NCBI GenBank assembly: GCA_033977485.1
Contig: CM066995.1
Location: 49,661,162 to 49,725,161, forward strand
Direction of reading: 5' to 3'
Origin: Hydrangea macrophylla
Taxonomy: Eukaryota > Streptophyta > Magnoliopsida > Cornales > Hydrangeaceae
Length of the DNA: 64,000 nucleotides
The notes under the pieces were generated by a model. That model worked only from the letters and a program-made list of their open reading frames with translations, searched no databases and was not told the DNA's origin. The translations under genes and the position numbers were made by a program. Positions 35,322-46,830 of this stretch are shown here, in pieces. The first letter of the stretch is position 1. Each line of letters begins with the position of its first letter.

Positions 35322-35639
35322 GGATGTAGTACCTAGCTACTCGATATTTTATCCATCAGGTTTTGTCCCTCCTATTCGGGAGGCACTGTTTGTGAGAAAC
35401 TGCACTATAGGGTCCATTCAGCTGGGCCCTGTATCGACCGGGTCAATGTCTATGCCTTCTGAGTTTGGCACACTCAGCTCAGGCAGGTATTCCACCCTTA
35501 CCCCAGGGAGATCCAACTCAGAAGATGATGCTAGCCATGCTAACCGGTCAGTCCTTGTGTTCTTCTATCTCTGGATCTGTTTAATTAAGAAACCTTTGAG
35601 CTGTTTAAATGCTGTCTTGACTAGAGCCAAGTAGGCCAC

Positions 35640-36708
35640 CATGTTATCTTCCCGTGCCTCATACTCCTGATTGACTTGGTTGATAACTAGCTGGGAGTTG
35701 CATTTATCTTTGAATTTGTTGTGCGCCCATTGAGGTAGCCGATTGTAACCTGACCAATAGGGCTTCGTACTCAGCTTCGTTGTTAGAGCCTTAAAATTCG
35801 AGCCTTAGTGCGTACTCTAGCTGGATCCCGTTGGATGTGGTCAGGATGATCCCTGCCCCGCTACCCTATTTGTTGAAGGATCCGTCCACATAGAGTACCC
35901 AGGTCAGGGTGTTAGGAAACAGGTCGTGTCGCAGATCATGTAGGAATGACTCCTCCACTGGGTCTTCTGGATACGTGAATTCTATGAGGAAGTTTGCCAC
36001 TGCCTGACCCTTGATTGTTGTTCGGGGTTGGTAGATCAATTCAAATTCTTCTAATTCCAATGCCCACTTCATGAGCCTCCCAGAAGTTTCAGGTCGTCCA
36101 AGGATCCAGCGAAGTGGCTGATCTGTGAGGACCACAATGATGTGGGCCTGAAAGTATGGGAGAAGTTTTTGGACAGAGGTAATTAGTGCGAAGGTGAGCT
36201 TCTCAATGCAGGAGTATCTGCTTTCTGCGTGTTGTAGTGCTTGACTCATGTAGTAGACCGGGTATTGTATCCCATGCTCCTCTTTGACCAGTGCTAAGCT
36301 CACCGTCGAGGGTAACACTATCAAGTAAAGCAATAACTCCTCCTCCAGTAACGGCATTGAGAGCAAAGGAGGCGATGTCAGGTACTTCTTAAGCTCTTGA
36401 AATGCCTCTTCAGACTCTTCTGACCACTGAAAAGCTTTGTGGAGGGTCTTGAAGAATGGCCGGCACCGATTGGTTACTTTGAAGATAAATCTGTTCAAGG
36501 CAGCTACCCGCCCGATCGAACTTTGCACTTCCTTCGTTGACCGGGGTGACCGCATGTCTATGATGGCTTGAAAATTTTGGGGGTTTGCCTTAATTCCCCG
36601 CCTACTGAATAAGTGTCCCAAGAACTTTTCGGATGAGACTCCAAATGTGCATTTAGCTGGGTTCAAACCCATCCGGAACTTTTTTAAGATGCTGAAGGCC
36701 CCGACCAA
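35640..36708 (-). pseudogene. Tat RT C-terminus, RNase H and second RNase H-like domain
   Basis: A 280-codon open frame (35866-36708) covers GLNPAKCTFGVSSEKFLGHL (RT end), FQWSEESEEAFQELKKYLTS, VYYMSQALQHAESRYSCIEK (RNase H), then LYVDGSFNK at its end. Beyond a stop, the frame goes on with GSGAGIIL and SNNEAEYEALLVRL, the archaeal-type second RNase H found in Tat-lineage elements. Stops follow each segment. Lies directly left of the RT catalytic part. Confidence 0.8.
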
Positions 36709-37180
36709 GTGATCGAGATGGTTGGACTCGTCTCAACTTTTTACTAAGAGGTCGTTGACATATACCTCCATTGTCTTCCCGATCAGGTCATTAAACATAT
36801 GGTTGACCAGGCGTTGGTAAGTTTCCCCGGGGTTCTTGAGGCCGAAGGGCATCACCTTATAGCACTACGTTCCCTGGTCGATGATGAAAGAGGTTTTCTC
36901 TTCATCCCTGGGATACATGCTGATCTGGTTATATCCTGAGTAGGCATCCATAAAGGAGAGAAATAAATGACCAGTCGTGGAGTCTACGGGAAGTTCTATC
37001 CTAGGTATGTGTATAGCAGTCTTTGGGACAAGCCTTATTTAGGTCAGTGAAGTCCACACACATTCTCCAATTCCCGTTGCTCTTCTTGACTAGTACTATG
37101 TTAGCCAACCGGTCGGGATAGTGAACTTCTCGGACCGACCTTGCCTTGAGGAGCTTTTCAATCTCCCAATGCACTAGCAC
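36709..37180 (-). pseudogene. Tat reverse transcriptase, catalytic part
   Basis: Near 37155-37050 the minus frame reads KSNGNWRMCVDFTDLNKACP, the RT fingers/palm start. The catalytic box at 36751-36762 reads Tyr-Val-Asn-Asp where YVDD is expected, so a catalytic aspartate is lost by a single base change. Between the two, several frameshifts and stops (for example near 36730 and 36940). Confidence 0.8.
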
Positions 37181-37332
37181 TTATCTTTTGGGAGTCATAC
37201 CCCTCCTCTTCTGCTTGGCCGAACGAGAGCTCGGGTCAACGTTGAGGCGGTGGGACATGACCCAGGGATCTATTCCTGGCATGTCTTCATGGTACCAGGC
37301 GATGACGTCTTGGCTCTCTCTCAAGAACTGGA

Positions 37333-37900
37333 TTAACTTTTCTCTAAGACTTTGTTCCAAGAGAGTGCTAATGCTGATGGACAGGTCAGGGAAATGGGGT
37401 CCAACATCACTTGATCTAGTTCCTCCACCAGGCATACTCTGTCCCTCGTGTCTCTCGGATCCATCTCCTGAACGTTCAACGTTTCTGTGATCCCCTCTAT
37501 GCTTAGGGAGTTGACAAAACAACTTCGAGCGGTTGCTTGATCTCTACGTAGGCTTCTCGAACCCTGTGGGATTGGGAACTTGATTACTAGGCTGTAAGTT
37601 GACACTACCGCTTTGGCTTTGTTGAACGTGGGCCTTCCAAAGATGACATTATAAGCGAAGGGGGCTTCCACTACAATAAAATTTGTGAGTACAAAGACCT
37701 GCTGCGGGTACGTCCCCAAAAGAACTGGCAATTCGATCATCCCGAGCGGTTGTGTGTTGTATTCGTTGAACACCACTAGGGGAGTGGCCACTGTTCAGAG
37801 CCGGTCCCTTGATATCTCGAATTAATCGAAGGCTGAGGCAAACAGAATGTCTAAGGAGCTGCCAGTGTCCACCAACACTCTCTTTACCATGTATTTGGCT
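37333..37900 (-). pseudogene. Tat aspartic protease and linker
   Basis: The active site DTGSS is readable at 37855-37869 (VLVDTGSSLDILFASAF). After a stop a 152-codon frame gives VVFNEYNTQPLGMIELPVLL and YNVIFGRPTFNKAKAVVSTY, the conserved ILGRP-like block of gypsy proteases, then a linker to RT. Stop between active site and the rest. Confidence 0.8.
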
Positions 37901-38313
37901 ATAAAGAGTGTCACCACCAGTGGATCGTCATGGGGGCAATACAAATCCTTTACATCGTCAGATGAGGATGTCAGAACATTGGTCGATGGGGAGTTGGCTA
38001 ATTGGACTTGCAGGATATCTGCTCGCTCGGGGTACCTGAGTATGCCTTTTTCTCACCGACTGTGAGTCCCCTCTGTTCGATGTTCCTCCGAAGACCACGT
38101 TGATGTGATCGAGGGGTTATCGCTGTTCGGGAGCTCGGGTATCTTACCTTGGCCATCTATCAACGGTGACGAACTTGGTTAGAAGACCCTATTCGATCAG
38201 GTTGTCAATGGCAATCTTGAGCTTGAATCAATCTTCTATATCATGGCCATGATCTCTATGGTATCGACAATATTTATCCCGGTTCCTTTTCTCAGGAGGG
38301 CTCTTAAGTTTTG

Positions 38314-39597
38314 CTAATTTTTTGAGCAACCTTTGAGCCTCAGCGGTGACCATAACTTCCTGGGTAGGCCGGGAAAGAGGTGTGAAGGCGATCGGGGCTT
38401 GATCCTGACTGCCTCGTTGATCCTGTATTGGCTTCTATCCCGAGCCCTTCTTTGAACCTTCGCATTTCCGTTTGGACTTTGGGGACTCATATCCCTCAAA
38501 GATGGCGCACTTAGACTTCAAGAACTCTTCCATGTCAATGTATTTCCAACCCTCTCCGAGAGCTCAACCAGGGTAGTCGGCCGGTCATGGTGGAACGACG
38601 TGGCAACCTTGGTGTGCTGAACCCCCGAGCAGAACCATTTCGTTCAGGTTGCAGATCTGAAACTTTTACTGATTGAAGCTGTCGACGTAATCTTTTAGGG
38701 AATTGGGTATCTGGCTGTGATCGATCGAGCATCCCTATGAACTGGCTAATGAAAAGCTTCCAGAACGCCTTGAAATCGTCAACCATTCTAGGTTTCAATG
38801 CATGGAACCACTGCGCGGCTGGACCATTGAGGGTGCTGGGAAATGCCAAGTAGAGCAGTTCGTTGGCATTAGTAACTAATGCCATCTGATCCTTGTCAGT
38901 CTGAACATGATCGACCAGACTCCCCGAGCCTTCATAAGAATCAAGATGTGGTTCCTTGAACATGCGAGGAATGGGAAACCCTGTGATCTGGATAGTGAAG
39001 GGTGACTCAGTTTTAGTACTGGTGTAGTGACGACCTAGCCTGCGGCTCAACTTCTCGATCTATTTTTACAGGTCACTAATTTAGGCCTTGACGTCCTCTT
39101 GGCCGCACTTCCGTTCCGTATTTGTACGATAAGTTGGGTTGGACGAGGAGGTTTCTTCTTCAAAGTGTGTCGTCCTTAGGAATAGGGCCTGACTCTAGCT
39201 CTGGTTAATTGTGTGCCTAAGGTCACCTCGGCTTCTCGCCGGACAACCCTGGGCACACCTGGCTGGGGTTGATCTGGGCATGTTGTCGGGTTCGGGCATG
39301 GAGACGCTCGTCGTTCCCAGGCTACCCCAAAGCTGGGAGAGGGGGGGGGGGGGATATTGGCGTGGTATTGGCACGTCGTCGGGCCAGTAGAGGTGCCCGA
39401 CCACGTTCTTCATTCCCGGGCTGCTCCACCGTCTGAGGGGGTTCGTTCTGTCGGGCCAGTAGGGCCTAGATTTGCAGTTGAGTTTGATGTTGTCCCTCTA
39501 GAAGTTGTGCGAGAGCCACGGTGACTTGTTCCAGAGTGATGACTGACTCTGTCTAGCCCATCAACTGAGTGGTCTTCTTACCCTTCTTTGGCGGCAT
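38314..39597 (-). pseudogene. Tat gag (degraded)
   Basis: A plausible start ATG lies at 39595-39597 (MPPKKGKKTTQLMG then a stop). A gag core at 38535-39050 reads SPFTIQITGFPIPRMFKEPH, LDSYEGSGSLVDHVQTDKDQ and LNGPAAQWFHALKPRMVDDF, the retrotransposon gag (capsid) domain. Frame changes before and after it, including a 13-G run near 39341 that may shift the frame. Confidence 0.75.
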
Positions 39598-39631
39598 GTC
39601 GATCAGTCATGTATTTGCTTGAGAAATCTGT

Positions 39632-39652
39632 CGATTCCCATAGACGGCACCA
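39632..39652 (-). promoter_or_regulatory. Tat primer-binding site
   Basis: Minus strand TGGTGCCGTCTATGGGAATCG starts 3 nt inside the 5' LTR. The TGGTGCCGTCT...GGGAA shape is usual for Tat-type elements. I do not assign the primer tRNA with certainty. Confidence 0.7.
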
Positions 39653-39655
39653 AAC

Positions 39656-40288
39656 TGATGATGCCTAAATTTGGTTAGAAGTTAGAAGAATGAAACAAGA
39701 AAGATTTGAGTGTGGTTCGGCCCAGTTAATTAAGAAGCCTATGTCCATGCGTGTGTCAGAGCACTTGCACTATGGTCGGGGGCCTTGATGAACCAACAAT
39801 AGGGGTGGAGCTACCAACGACCGGCGGGGTATATGCGCACGAATGTTGTGTAGCCGCTATTCTGTAGAATAAGAATGTGATCCCCTTGAAGGGGTGAGTG
39901 ATCTCTTTTATAGATACAAGAGATCACTCGTACAAGGTAAGTAGCCTGATTAGACAGTACAATCAAAATAGGGATCGATTAACACAAATCAAGGGAGTTC
40001 CCTAATGTAGTTAGGAAATTATCTAGGCTTCCCATTAGTCTTCTAATTGGGATAGGAAACCGTATGGAATCTTGTGGAGCTAGTCACCGGACTTGCTCAG
40101 GCTGCGCCCACTGTGGGTCCAAGTCGGGCAGTCCTAGATCGATAACCTGGGATCGTTGCGTGCTGAGTGCCATCCCCAGAAGACTCGACATTCTTTGCTG
40201 AGGTGGCAAAAGCTGACTTTGATTGAATATTTTTGTAAGTATCATCCACCCTAAATTCTAAGAGTGTAATAAAAATTGGGTATCTACA
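39656..40288 (-). repeat. Tat element 5' LTR
   Basis: 633 bp, from tgatgatgcc to gggtatctaca (minus-strand start TGTAGATACCC). Pairs with 21581-22195. No target-site duplication matches between aaggt on the right and the sequence left of 21581. Confidence 0.8.
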
Positions 40289-40541
40289 AAGGTCAAGAGG
40301 ACTCAGACGTGTATGAATATTGCCCATGTGTGGAGGCTTCCTGAAGATATGTTCAGGAGCTCCTAGTCCTTTGTTTTGTTTGTTCATGGCTTTATGCCCT
40401 TGTGTGTATTTAATTTTTTTTTGTTTCCTCGGAAGGGTTTCAATCTGGCTGTTGCTTACAATTCCCTTCCCTGTACGTTTTTGTCTTGATTTCCTTGTTT
40501 TGTTTGGTTCTGTTTTAATATACTTACTTTAAAAAAAAAAA
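40289..40541 (+). mobile_element. 3' end of a LINE-like element with poly(A)
   Basis: Ends in an uninterrupted A run (40531-40541) preceded by a T/G-rich 3' UTR-like sequence. Only the tail is seen, cut on the left by the Tat LTR. No conserved domain remains. 40542-41052 shows no gene; it has a pyrimidine-rich stretch and a TA microsatellite. Confidence 0.45.
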
Positions 40542-41052
40542 ACACACCACTGGGAGTGCAATCAAATACACACAAATAAGAATGGTGGAGACTTGAATTT
40601 TAAACTTTTTAGAACCATAGTTCCGGTAAGTTAACACAGTTTTTTTGGTCAAAATATTCTTATAAAATACTCCTACTAAGTTATCAGTAACATCAAAATA
40701 TTACTCCGTAAACAAATAAACATGACCCAACAATATGTATCTCGTTTATTATAAATGCATCTCAAATAGCATGTATGACATCTCTCCATTCAATAAGGGT
40801 GCACCATGTATAATTTGCAGGGAATTTGAACCCAAGAAAAGCCAAGCTACTTTGAACATGTTTAGGTGCATGCATTTATTTTATACGGTGTAGTGGCGGG
40901 GACCAACTGCAGCTCTCTGTTTCTTTTACTTTTAAAATTCCTTTTTCTTTTTCCTTTTTTTTTTTATCCTTTTATTTTCTTCTTTCTTGTTTACATGCGT
41001 GTATATATACTCCGTCTTGAGAAGAAGGATTCTGATATATATATATATATAG

Positions 41053-41227
41053 TCAGGCTCTAAAGAGGGTGTCTTCTCTTTGCTAAAGAGCGGTCCTCTA
41101 TTTAACCATCATATCGTATTTTCATTAATGACAGTTTTGTCATTTCACAATTTTTAAACACGATCCGACGCCAAAATAGAGGCCCTCTCTTTAATAAAGA
41201 GAGGGCGTATTCTTTAGAGAATCTTTG
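41053..41227. mobile_element. Mutator-type foldback MITE, copy 2
   Basis: Same family as 492-672: arms read gctctaaagagggtg...gagcggtcctctattt against aaaatagaggccctctcttt...gagagggcg. Flanked by tatatatag (9-11 bp repeat, 41042-41052 and 41228-41238), but in TA-repeat DNA, so the length is uncertain. The left arm is more eroded than in copy 1. Confidence 0.65.
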
Positions 41228-41320
41228 TATATATATAGATATTTATTTATTAAGAATGGACTAAGGATTTTTTTTGAATTTTTGCTTTTGCAATTTTTTT
41301 TAGTCTATTTATACATATTT

Positions 41321-41833
41321 GATAATGAGAAATACTGTCGAATTGAGTCTATTTAAGAATAACATTATCTTTTGGGGTTATATTTATACATTTTAGAGTC
41401 TATTTATCAACAATATATGGTGTTAAATTAGGTTTGGGACCCTTAATTTGGGTGAACTAGACTACATTTGAGCTAAAATATCACACGTATTACAAAATTT
41501 CTCAAATTTTGGGGTGAACTAGATTACACTTGGACTAAAATATTACATGTACTGATTTTGTTTTCTATATTTGTTTTCTTTGGGTGGGGGGGAATTTGAT
41601 GATGAGAAATACTGTCGAATTGAGTCTATTTATGAATAACATTATCTTTTGGGGTTATATTAATACATTTTAGGGTCTATTTGTCAACACTATATGGTGT
41701 TAAATTAGGTTTGGAACCCTTAATTTGGGTGAACTAGACTACATTTGAGCTAATATATCACACGTATTACAAAATTTCTCAAATTTTGGGTGGACTAGAT
41801 TAGATTTGGACTAAAATATCACATGTACTAAGG
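41321..41833. repeat. Tandem duplication, about 277-bp unit
   Basis: 41321-41597 and 41598-41833 share gagaaatactgtcgaattgag, tatggtgttaaattaggttt and tcacacgtattacaaaattt. Shorter sub-repeats (gaactagactacatttg...) occur within. The second unit is interrupted by the MITE at 41832 and resumes at 42120. Confidence 0.8.
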
Positions 41834-42116
41834 CTTAGCTTGGCCCCCATGTGGCTTTTTAAAAGGAGCTTATGAAATTTATTACTAAGTTGATTGATAA
41901 TTTTATACAAGTGGCACACTACTCTTCAAAAAAACATCATGAAATCAAAAAGCAACCTTGAGCTTTTTAAAGCTTCATTTTAGAACTTTTAAAAGCTCCC
42001 TCCAAAAAAGCCTTAAGTTCAATTTTTACAAAGCTCATAAACTAGTTACCAAATGAATTAACATGAAATTGTGCTTTAAAAAAGGAGAAGTACTAAAATG
42101 GGAGCCAAACTAAGCC
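41832..42116. mobile_element. Tourist/PIF-like MITE
   Basis: Terminal inverted repeats GGCTTAGCTTGGCCCCC and (reverse complement) GGCTTAGTTTGGCTCCC, with TAA on both sides (41829-41831 and 42117-42119). The empty site is visible in the first tandem unit (gtactgattttg against gtacta-MITE-taattttg). 285 bp, no coding. Confidence 0.75.
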
Positions 42117-42127
42117 TAATTTTGTTT

Positions 42128-42258
42128 GGGGGGGGGTTTCGGTTGGGAGGAAGGGCAGACGGGCTACATTTGTGCCAAAATATTGGGGGGGGGGGGGGGG
42201 GGGGGGGGGTTTCGGTTGGGAGGAAGGGCAGACGGGCTACATTTGTGCCAAAATATCA
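42128..42258. repeat. Short duplication with G tracts (9 and 25 G)
   Basis: The block tttcggttgggaggaagggc...tgtgccaaaatat occurs twice, each preceded by a G run: 9 G at 42128-42136 and 25 G at 42185-42209. 42260-43086 has no gene or other feature that I can support. Confidence 0.8.
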
Positions 42259-43086
42259 CGTGTAACACAAAAAAATTCTAAATTTTGGAGGGTTATAGTC
42301 TACCCAGCCCTCCTTTACCTCGTTCGTTGATATTTATTCCTTCTTTGCCTCCGTCGTTGATATTTATATTATTTCGCAAGTAAACTACCCCTTGCACTTT
42401 AATGTAAATCATAAATTATCGTTTCCTTCTAGTAGATGGCCCCTTCTCTTTAAAGGGCGCATGCAGTGCAAGTTGGACTGGCCATTAGCTAAAACTTTAA
42501 TAAACTGAATGGGTTGTTTCCTGGCAAGCTATAGCCGCATGTTACCTACAGAAAAAAGCTGGCAGTGCATGGTGTTTAAGTCATTGTACATAAAATTCGC
42601 TTCTAACTTGTGTTATGCACGGACCAACATTATTGAGATTCAATGTACGTGCATTTCTAATTAATTTTATAGTTATTTTTTTTTTTAACGGCAAATATAA
42701 TCATTTGTGAATTCATTGCAAGTATTAGCATGATCAGGAGCATTTTGCCCAGGCTAGCAATGAACAACTACAGGTCACCAAACATGCATGGACCTCTACT
42801 GAATGGCTAGACATCTGTAATCCAGAAAATTCTCTGCAAGTTAACTTCTCATACTCTTAAGAACCAAAACGAAAACCAGATGGAAAACATACCAGGAGGT
42901 AGCCCCACCAAAATTTTAATATTATTAATATTATGCAAGTACATAATTGCATCAAGGATTGTGTGATTAGAAAAAAATTGCTTTCAAGATGTTATTGGTT
43001 AATATTAATGCGAATTTTACAAGTTCAAATTTTAGAAATACGAGGTAATGATATGTGGCATAAACACGATTGCATTTTATTAGGAT

Positions 43087-43324
43087 AATACTTCACTTAC
43101 AAATTTCACACAACCCTTTGTTCACAATTCACCAAAATGTGTCTATCTCTCTCATGTGTCATCATGTGATACTTTTTGTTCACAACCCATAAAAGTAAAT
43201 CTATCTCTCCTGTGTCATCATGTGATGTCCGGACCCTAACATTACAGGATGACACAAGAGAGAGATAGACACACTTTTATGAGTTGTGAACAAAAAGCTG
43301 TGTGAAAGTTGTAGGTAAAGTATT
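43087..43324. mobile_element. Foldback MITE
   Basis: The two halves are inverted copies: tgtgtctatctctctcatgtgtcatc on the left, gatgacacaagagagagatagacaca on the right, with termini aatacttcac and gtaaagtatt. About 238 bp. Target duplication not certain. Internal repetition of the gttcacaa...tctatctctc word on the left arm. Confidence 0.6.
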
Positions 43325-44696
43325 CGAGAGATTGAAAGCAGCTACAAATCAAATTCCAGCCTTGAACTCAAATGTGATAGTAGGGGAACAGTTAGAGGTC
43401 CCAGTGGAATGCATGAGGATGAATTACAAATGCAATTTCTGGCCACTAGAATACTAATGAAAGTATTCCTGATCGAGGATCAATTTGCTAATGAGATGAG
43501 GAAGCACATTACTGAGGGTGATCGATCAACAACAAAGCAATCAACAGTCTACATCTTGTGCTACTCCAGAAAGTAAAATTCAGAATGATAATTTTGGAAC
43601 AAGCTCCTAGGATACCAACTCCCTTTCTCCAAGTTCAAAAAAAGGTCCAAAGGCTTCACCAAATCGTGGTAGGTAAAAGAGTAAGAGGAACTCCCATTCT
43701 AGGTCTTCAGGTAAGAAAAAACAATCCCAGCGTCGTTTTTAATGATGGTTTGCTGTTCAAATATTAGAGGACTCATTATGGCCTCTAAGCAAAGTGAGGT
43801 TGCTTAGTTCATTCATGAAAACAACATTGATATTTTAAGTATTGTTGAAATCAAAGTTAATCAAACAAATGAGGATACAATCAGGAGAAAATTTTTTAAA
43901 CATTGGGAATTTTTTTTTTCTGATAGTAGTCCTACTTCCACTGGTAAAATTTGGATAGGCTGGAATAATGACAAAATTATCCTTAAAGTTCTTAAATGCA
44001 CTTCTCAAATTATTCATGTTAGTATTGAAAATGATGAGAAAACCATATATACTTGGAAGCATCCTTTGTTTATGGTTTTAATACTGGCCAAGCCAGAGGT
44101 GAACTTTGGGCTGATCTAAAAGCTATTAATGCTAGCTGTGATTCCATTAATTACTTTACCTTAGGTGATTTCAATGTTACCTCGTGCCCTGAGGAAACTT
44201 CTAATCCTAATCATGGGTGGAATAGTGATATATTCGATTTTAAAAAGGGTACTGATGATTGTTGTTTAGTGGATATTAGATATGTAGGGGAACTGTTTAC
44301 ATGGTGCAGTAGAAGATACGGGAGGCCAGACTTTACTCAAAGAAAGCTTGATAGAGCAATGGTCAATCAATCTGGCTTGATAACTTCTCTAACTCTTTTG
44401 CTCATTTCATGCTCCAGGCACCTTTGATCATTCTCGTATTATTGTTCATATTGAAAAGATTCAAAGAAGGAAGGGTAGGACATTTAAGTTTTATAACTAC
44501 TGGACCAAAATGAATAACTTTTCTGATATTGTAAAGAATGCTTGGGACCATAGAATTGATGGGACTACCCAGTATCAAGTTTGCCATAAAATTAAATACC
44601 TTAAATGTACAAGAACTGAAAAAATTGGGTACAAAGTCCGTAGGCCAAGAAAAGGTTAATGCTGATAAGGCTAGAGAGGCACTAATTAAATCTTTG
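43325..44696 (+). pseudogene. LINE endonuclease fragment (L1-type ORF2 start)
   Basis: Plus-strand frames read CCSNIRGLIMASKQSEVA, then NNIDILSIVEIKVNQTNED, LGDFNVTSCPEETSN, GELFTWCSRRYGRPDFTQRK and LDRAMVN. These match the AP-endonuclease of plant L1-like LINEs: E in the VEIKV block (usually ET), GDFN, and the FTWC...KLDRAMVN end. Before it, 43600-43740 is a Lys/Arg/Ser-rich stretch that could be the end of ORF1. Broken by a stop at about 43806 and shifts after 44050. Ends at the T run of the next element (44697). Confidence 0.75.
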
Positions 44697-45473
44697 TTTT
44701 TTTTTTTTTTTTGGCTAAGTGAAGAAATTTTATTAAATCATTGGTGCAAGGCCAAATGCAGAGTAGTACACCATAAAACCATATATCACTGACTTATGAC
44801 AAACAACCCCTTAGCAAAAGTTAAAAAAACATACTCCAAAACAAGACAAAAACAAAGAACTTGAAAGCAAAAAGGAAAAAAAAAAAAAAACAGCCCCTAT
44901 GGTAACCAAAATTCTATAGCCCAGCCAAAGAAACCAAATGAATGAGTAAAGCCAGCCAAAAGGGCTCAAAACCACACACTGTCAAAACACAACTTCTACA
45001 GCAATCAGAAAAAAAAAACTGCAGCAGCAGTTTTAGTAGCACATTTCATCATCAGAAACATCTCCACACTTAATCCACTAGTTCAATTCTTGAACAAATT
45101 CTCAATAGCATAATAGAACACAGCCCATGTAAAATTCGAAAACACTTCCCAGTTAAATGGTTGAATACTCAGCCACATAGACACATACATTTGACTTCAA
45201 AAATTCCAAAGAAGAAACCAAAAGCGGAGTCCATACAAATCTTCCGAACATCTCCCCTCAACCCAAAGCAAAATAAAAAAATTGCCATACCGCAATCGAG
45301 AGCAAATAGAAATCACCATTATCAGTATAACACCCGATACAAGGACTCCCTTTTGTGCAAGGCTTTCCATGACTCCAATGATCACTCTGACATCATCTCC
45401 AAACCTCCATTACAGAACATCCATATAAATTACCTAATTAACTCAGCTTCTCAGAAAATTTTCGAATACTACC
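44697..45473 (-). mobile_element. LINE 3' tail on minus strand
   Basis: A 16-T run (44697-44712) is a poly(A) tail on the minus strand, followed by ggctaag...gaaattttattaa, closely like the start of the LINE at 53837. No coding visible in the remaining 760 bp, probably 3' UTR. Interrupted by the gag-pro element at 45474. Confidence 0.45.
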
Positions 45474-46815
45474 TGATGTTGTCAGTATCAAGATATAAAA
45501 GTATTCTTTACTTTTCAAAAGATTTGCAGTGTGGAAGTAAAGGTCGAACCCACAGAGATTGGTTAACTACAGCGACTTAATTTTAAAACCTAAATTTAGC
45601 TAATTTAAGAAAACGGATTTTAATTTGATTTTAATTAAACTAAGAACATAAAAATAAATCTAAACTATGAAAGCAATTAAAAGTGTTTTAAATAGTGTTT
45701 AAGGGAACCTAGGATTACAAATCCACCACTAGCTTCATAATAGGAATATTTATGAATTACTTTAGCTTATTACATTGGATGATAATGGGGAATTGTAGCT
45801 ACAAGCCCAATTCCTCCGACAAGAAGATATTCATGGTTCAAGCACCAACATAATCCATCTTCGGTTAGCACGAATTATCCCACACTAAACTAGGGTTGTG
45901 ATCTAATCCGTCTAATCTAGGCATGGACTATTCGGATACTTGATAGCACAAATCAATAAAGCACCATCACATGTAAACAATCTAAACAAGCACAACAAGA
46001 ATAGATCGTTAAGCACATCACAATCAAAATAGATCTAAGACAAGAATAAACTTTGAAGGCAATGATTTAATCACTAGAAGTACGATTTATTTATAAAAAT
46101 CCTCTAAACATGTGACTGTCATCCATACATAATAAAACTAAAATAAAAACATAAATAAAACCCTATTACTCGTCTAGGGCTTCATTGAAACCCTAGATCT
46201 ATGATCTAGCCGCCCATGGAAGTGATCGATGGCAAGAGGTTGAGGGAGGAGGCCATGGAAACCCTTGGTCTTCTTCTTCTTCTTCTTGCTTCCCTCCCTT
46301 CAATGGCTGGAAGTTTGTGTGTAGAATGTGTATGTATGGTTGTGTAACAATGTCTCACCCTTTAATTGTAATAAAATAGGGTATATATAGATTTACAACA
46401 AGTTTTAGAAGCCTTCCTAACCCGAAACGAACTGAAACTGATATAATTTACAGTCTAGACGTTGTTCAGCAGTTTCGTTTGCACAGGAGTCTTCAGTATA
46501 CTAAAATACGCAACTTTGGTTTTTACACATATCGCGCGAGCGCGACATTTGGCCTTCGCGCGCGCGGATCGCGCGAGCGATTTTGAGACTTTCGCGCGAG
46601 CGGATCTGGATTTCCGCGCCCGCGGGTCGCGCGCGCGAACTGGCTTTTTCAGCTTCTTTTCTTCTGTTTTTTCACCCTGTTTAGCCTGATATACTTGATT
46701 TCTTCCAAAACCTGTCAGAAAATAGAAAACGAAGTAAAAATATACAAAAACAGGATAAAAAGTACTAACAGATGTAAATTAAGGCGTATAAATAGGATTT
46801 GTTCTCTCCCGATCA
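45474..46815 (-). repeat. 3' LTR, gag-pro element copy 2
   Basis: 1342 bp. TATA tatatata at 46382-46389, CG-palindrome block 46530-46639, GGTCGAACCC (GGGTTCGACC on the minus strand) at 45542-45551. Lacks about 14 bp of palindrome block present in the other LTR. Confidence 0.9.
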
Positions 46816-46830
46816 CACCCCCAAACCTAC

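Larger units (their letters stand above)
21581..40288 (-). mobile_element. Tat-lineage Ty3/gypsy retrotransposon, decayed, with nested element
   Basis: LTRs at 21581-about 22195 and 39656-40288. Running right to left: primer site at 39632-39652, gag, protease, RT, RNase H, a second RNase H-like domain (LYVDGS), and integrase. Plus-strand extra gene at 22560-25250. A second RNase H and an antisense extra ORF near the 3' LTR are reported features of plant Tat-lineage elements. Integrase is split by the gag-pro element at 26557-34770. Without that insert the element is about 10.5 kb. No target duplication was found. Confidence 0.8.

Noticed and set aside
46462..46689. Ala/Arg-rich frames (also at 33585, 33667, 49012 and 53474)
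   Set aside because: Readings through the CG-palindrome blocks in both strands; not conserved as protein.
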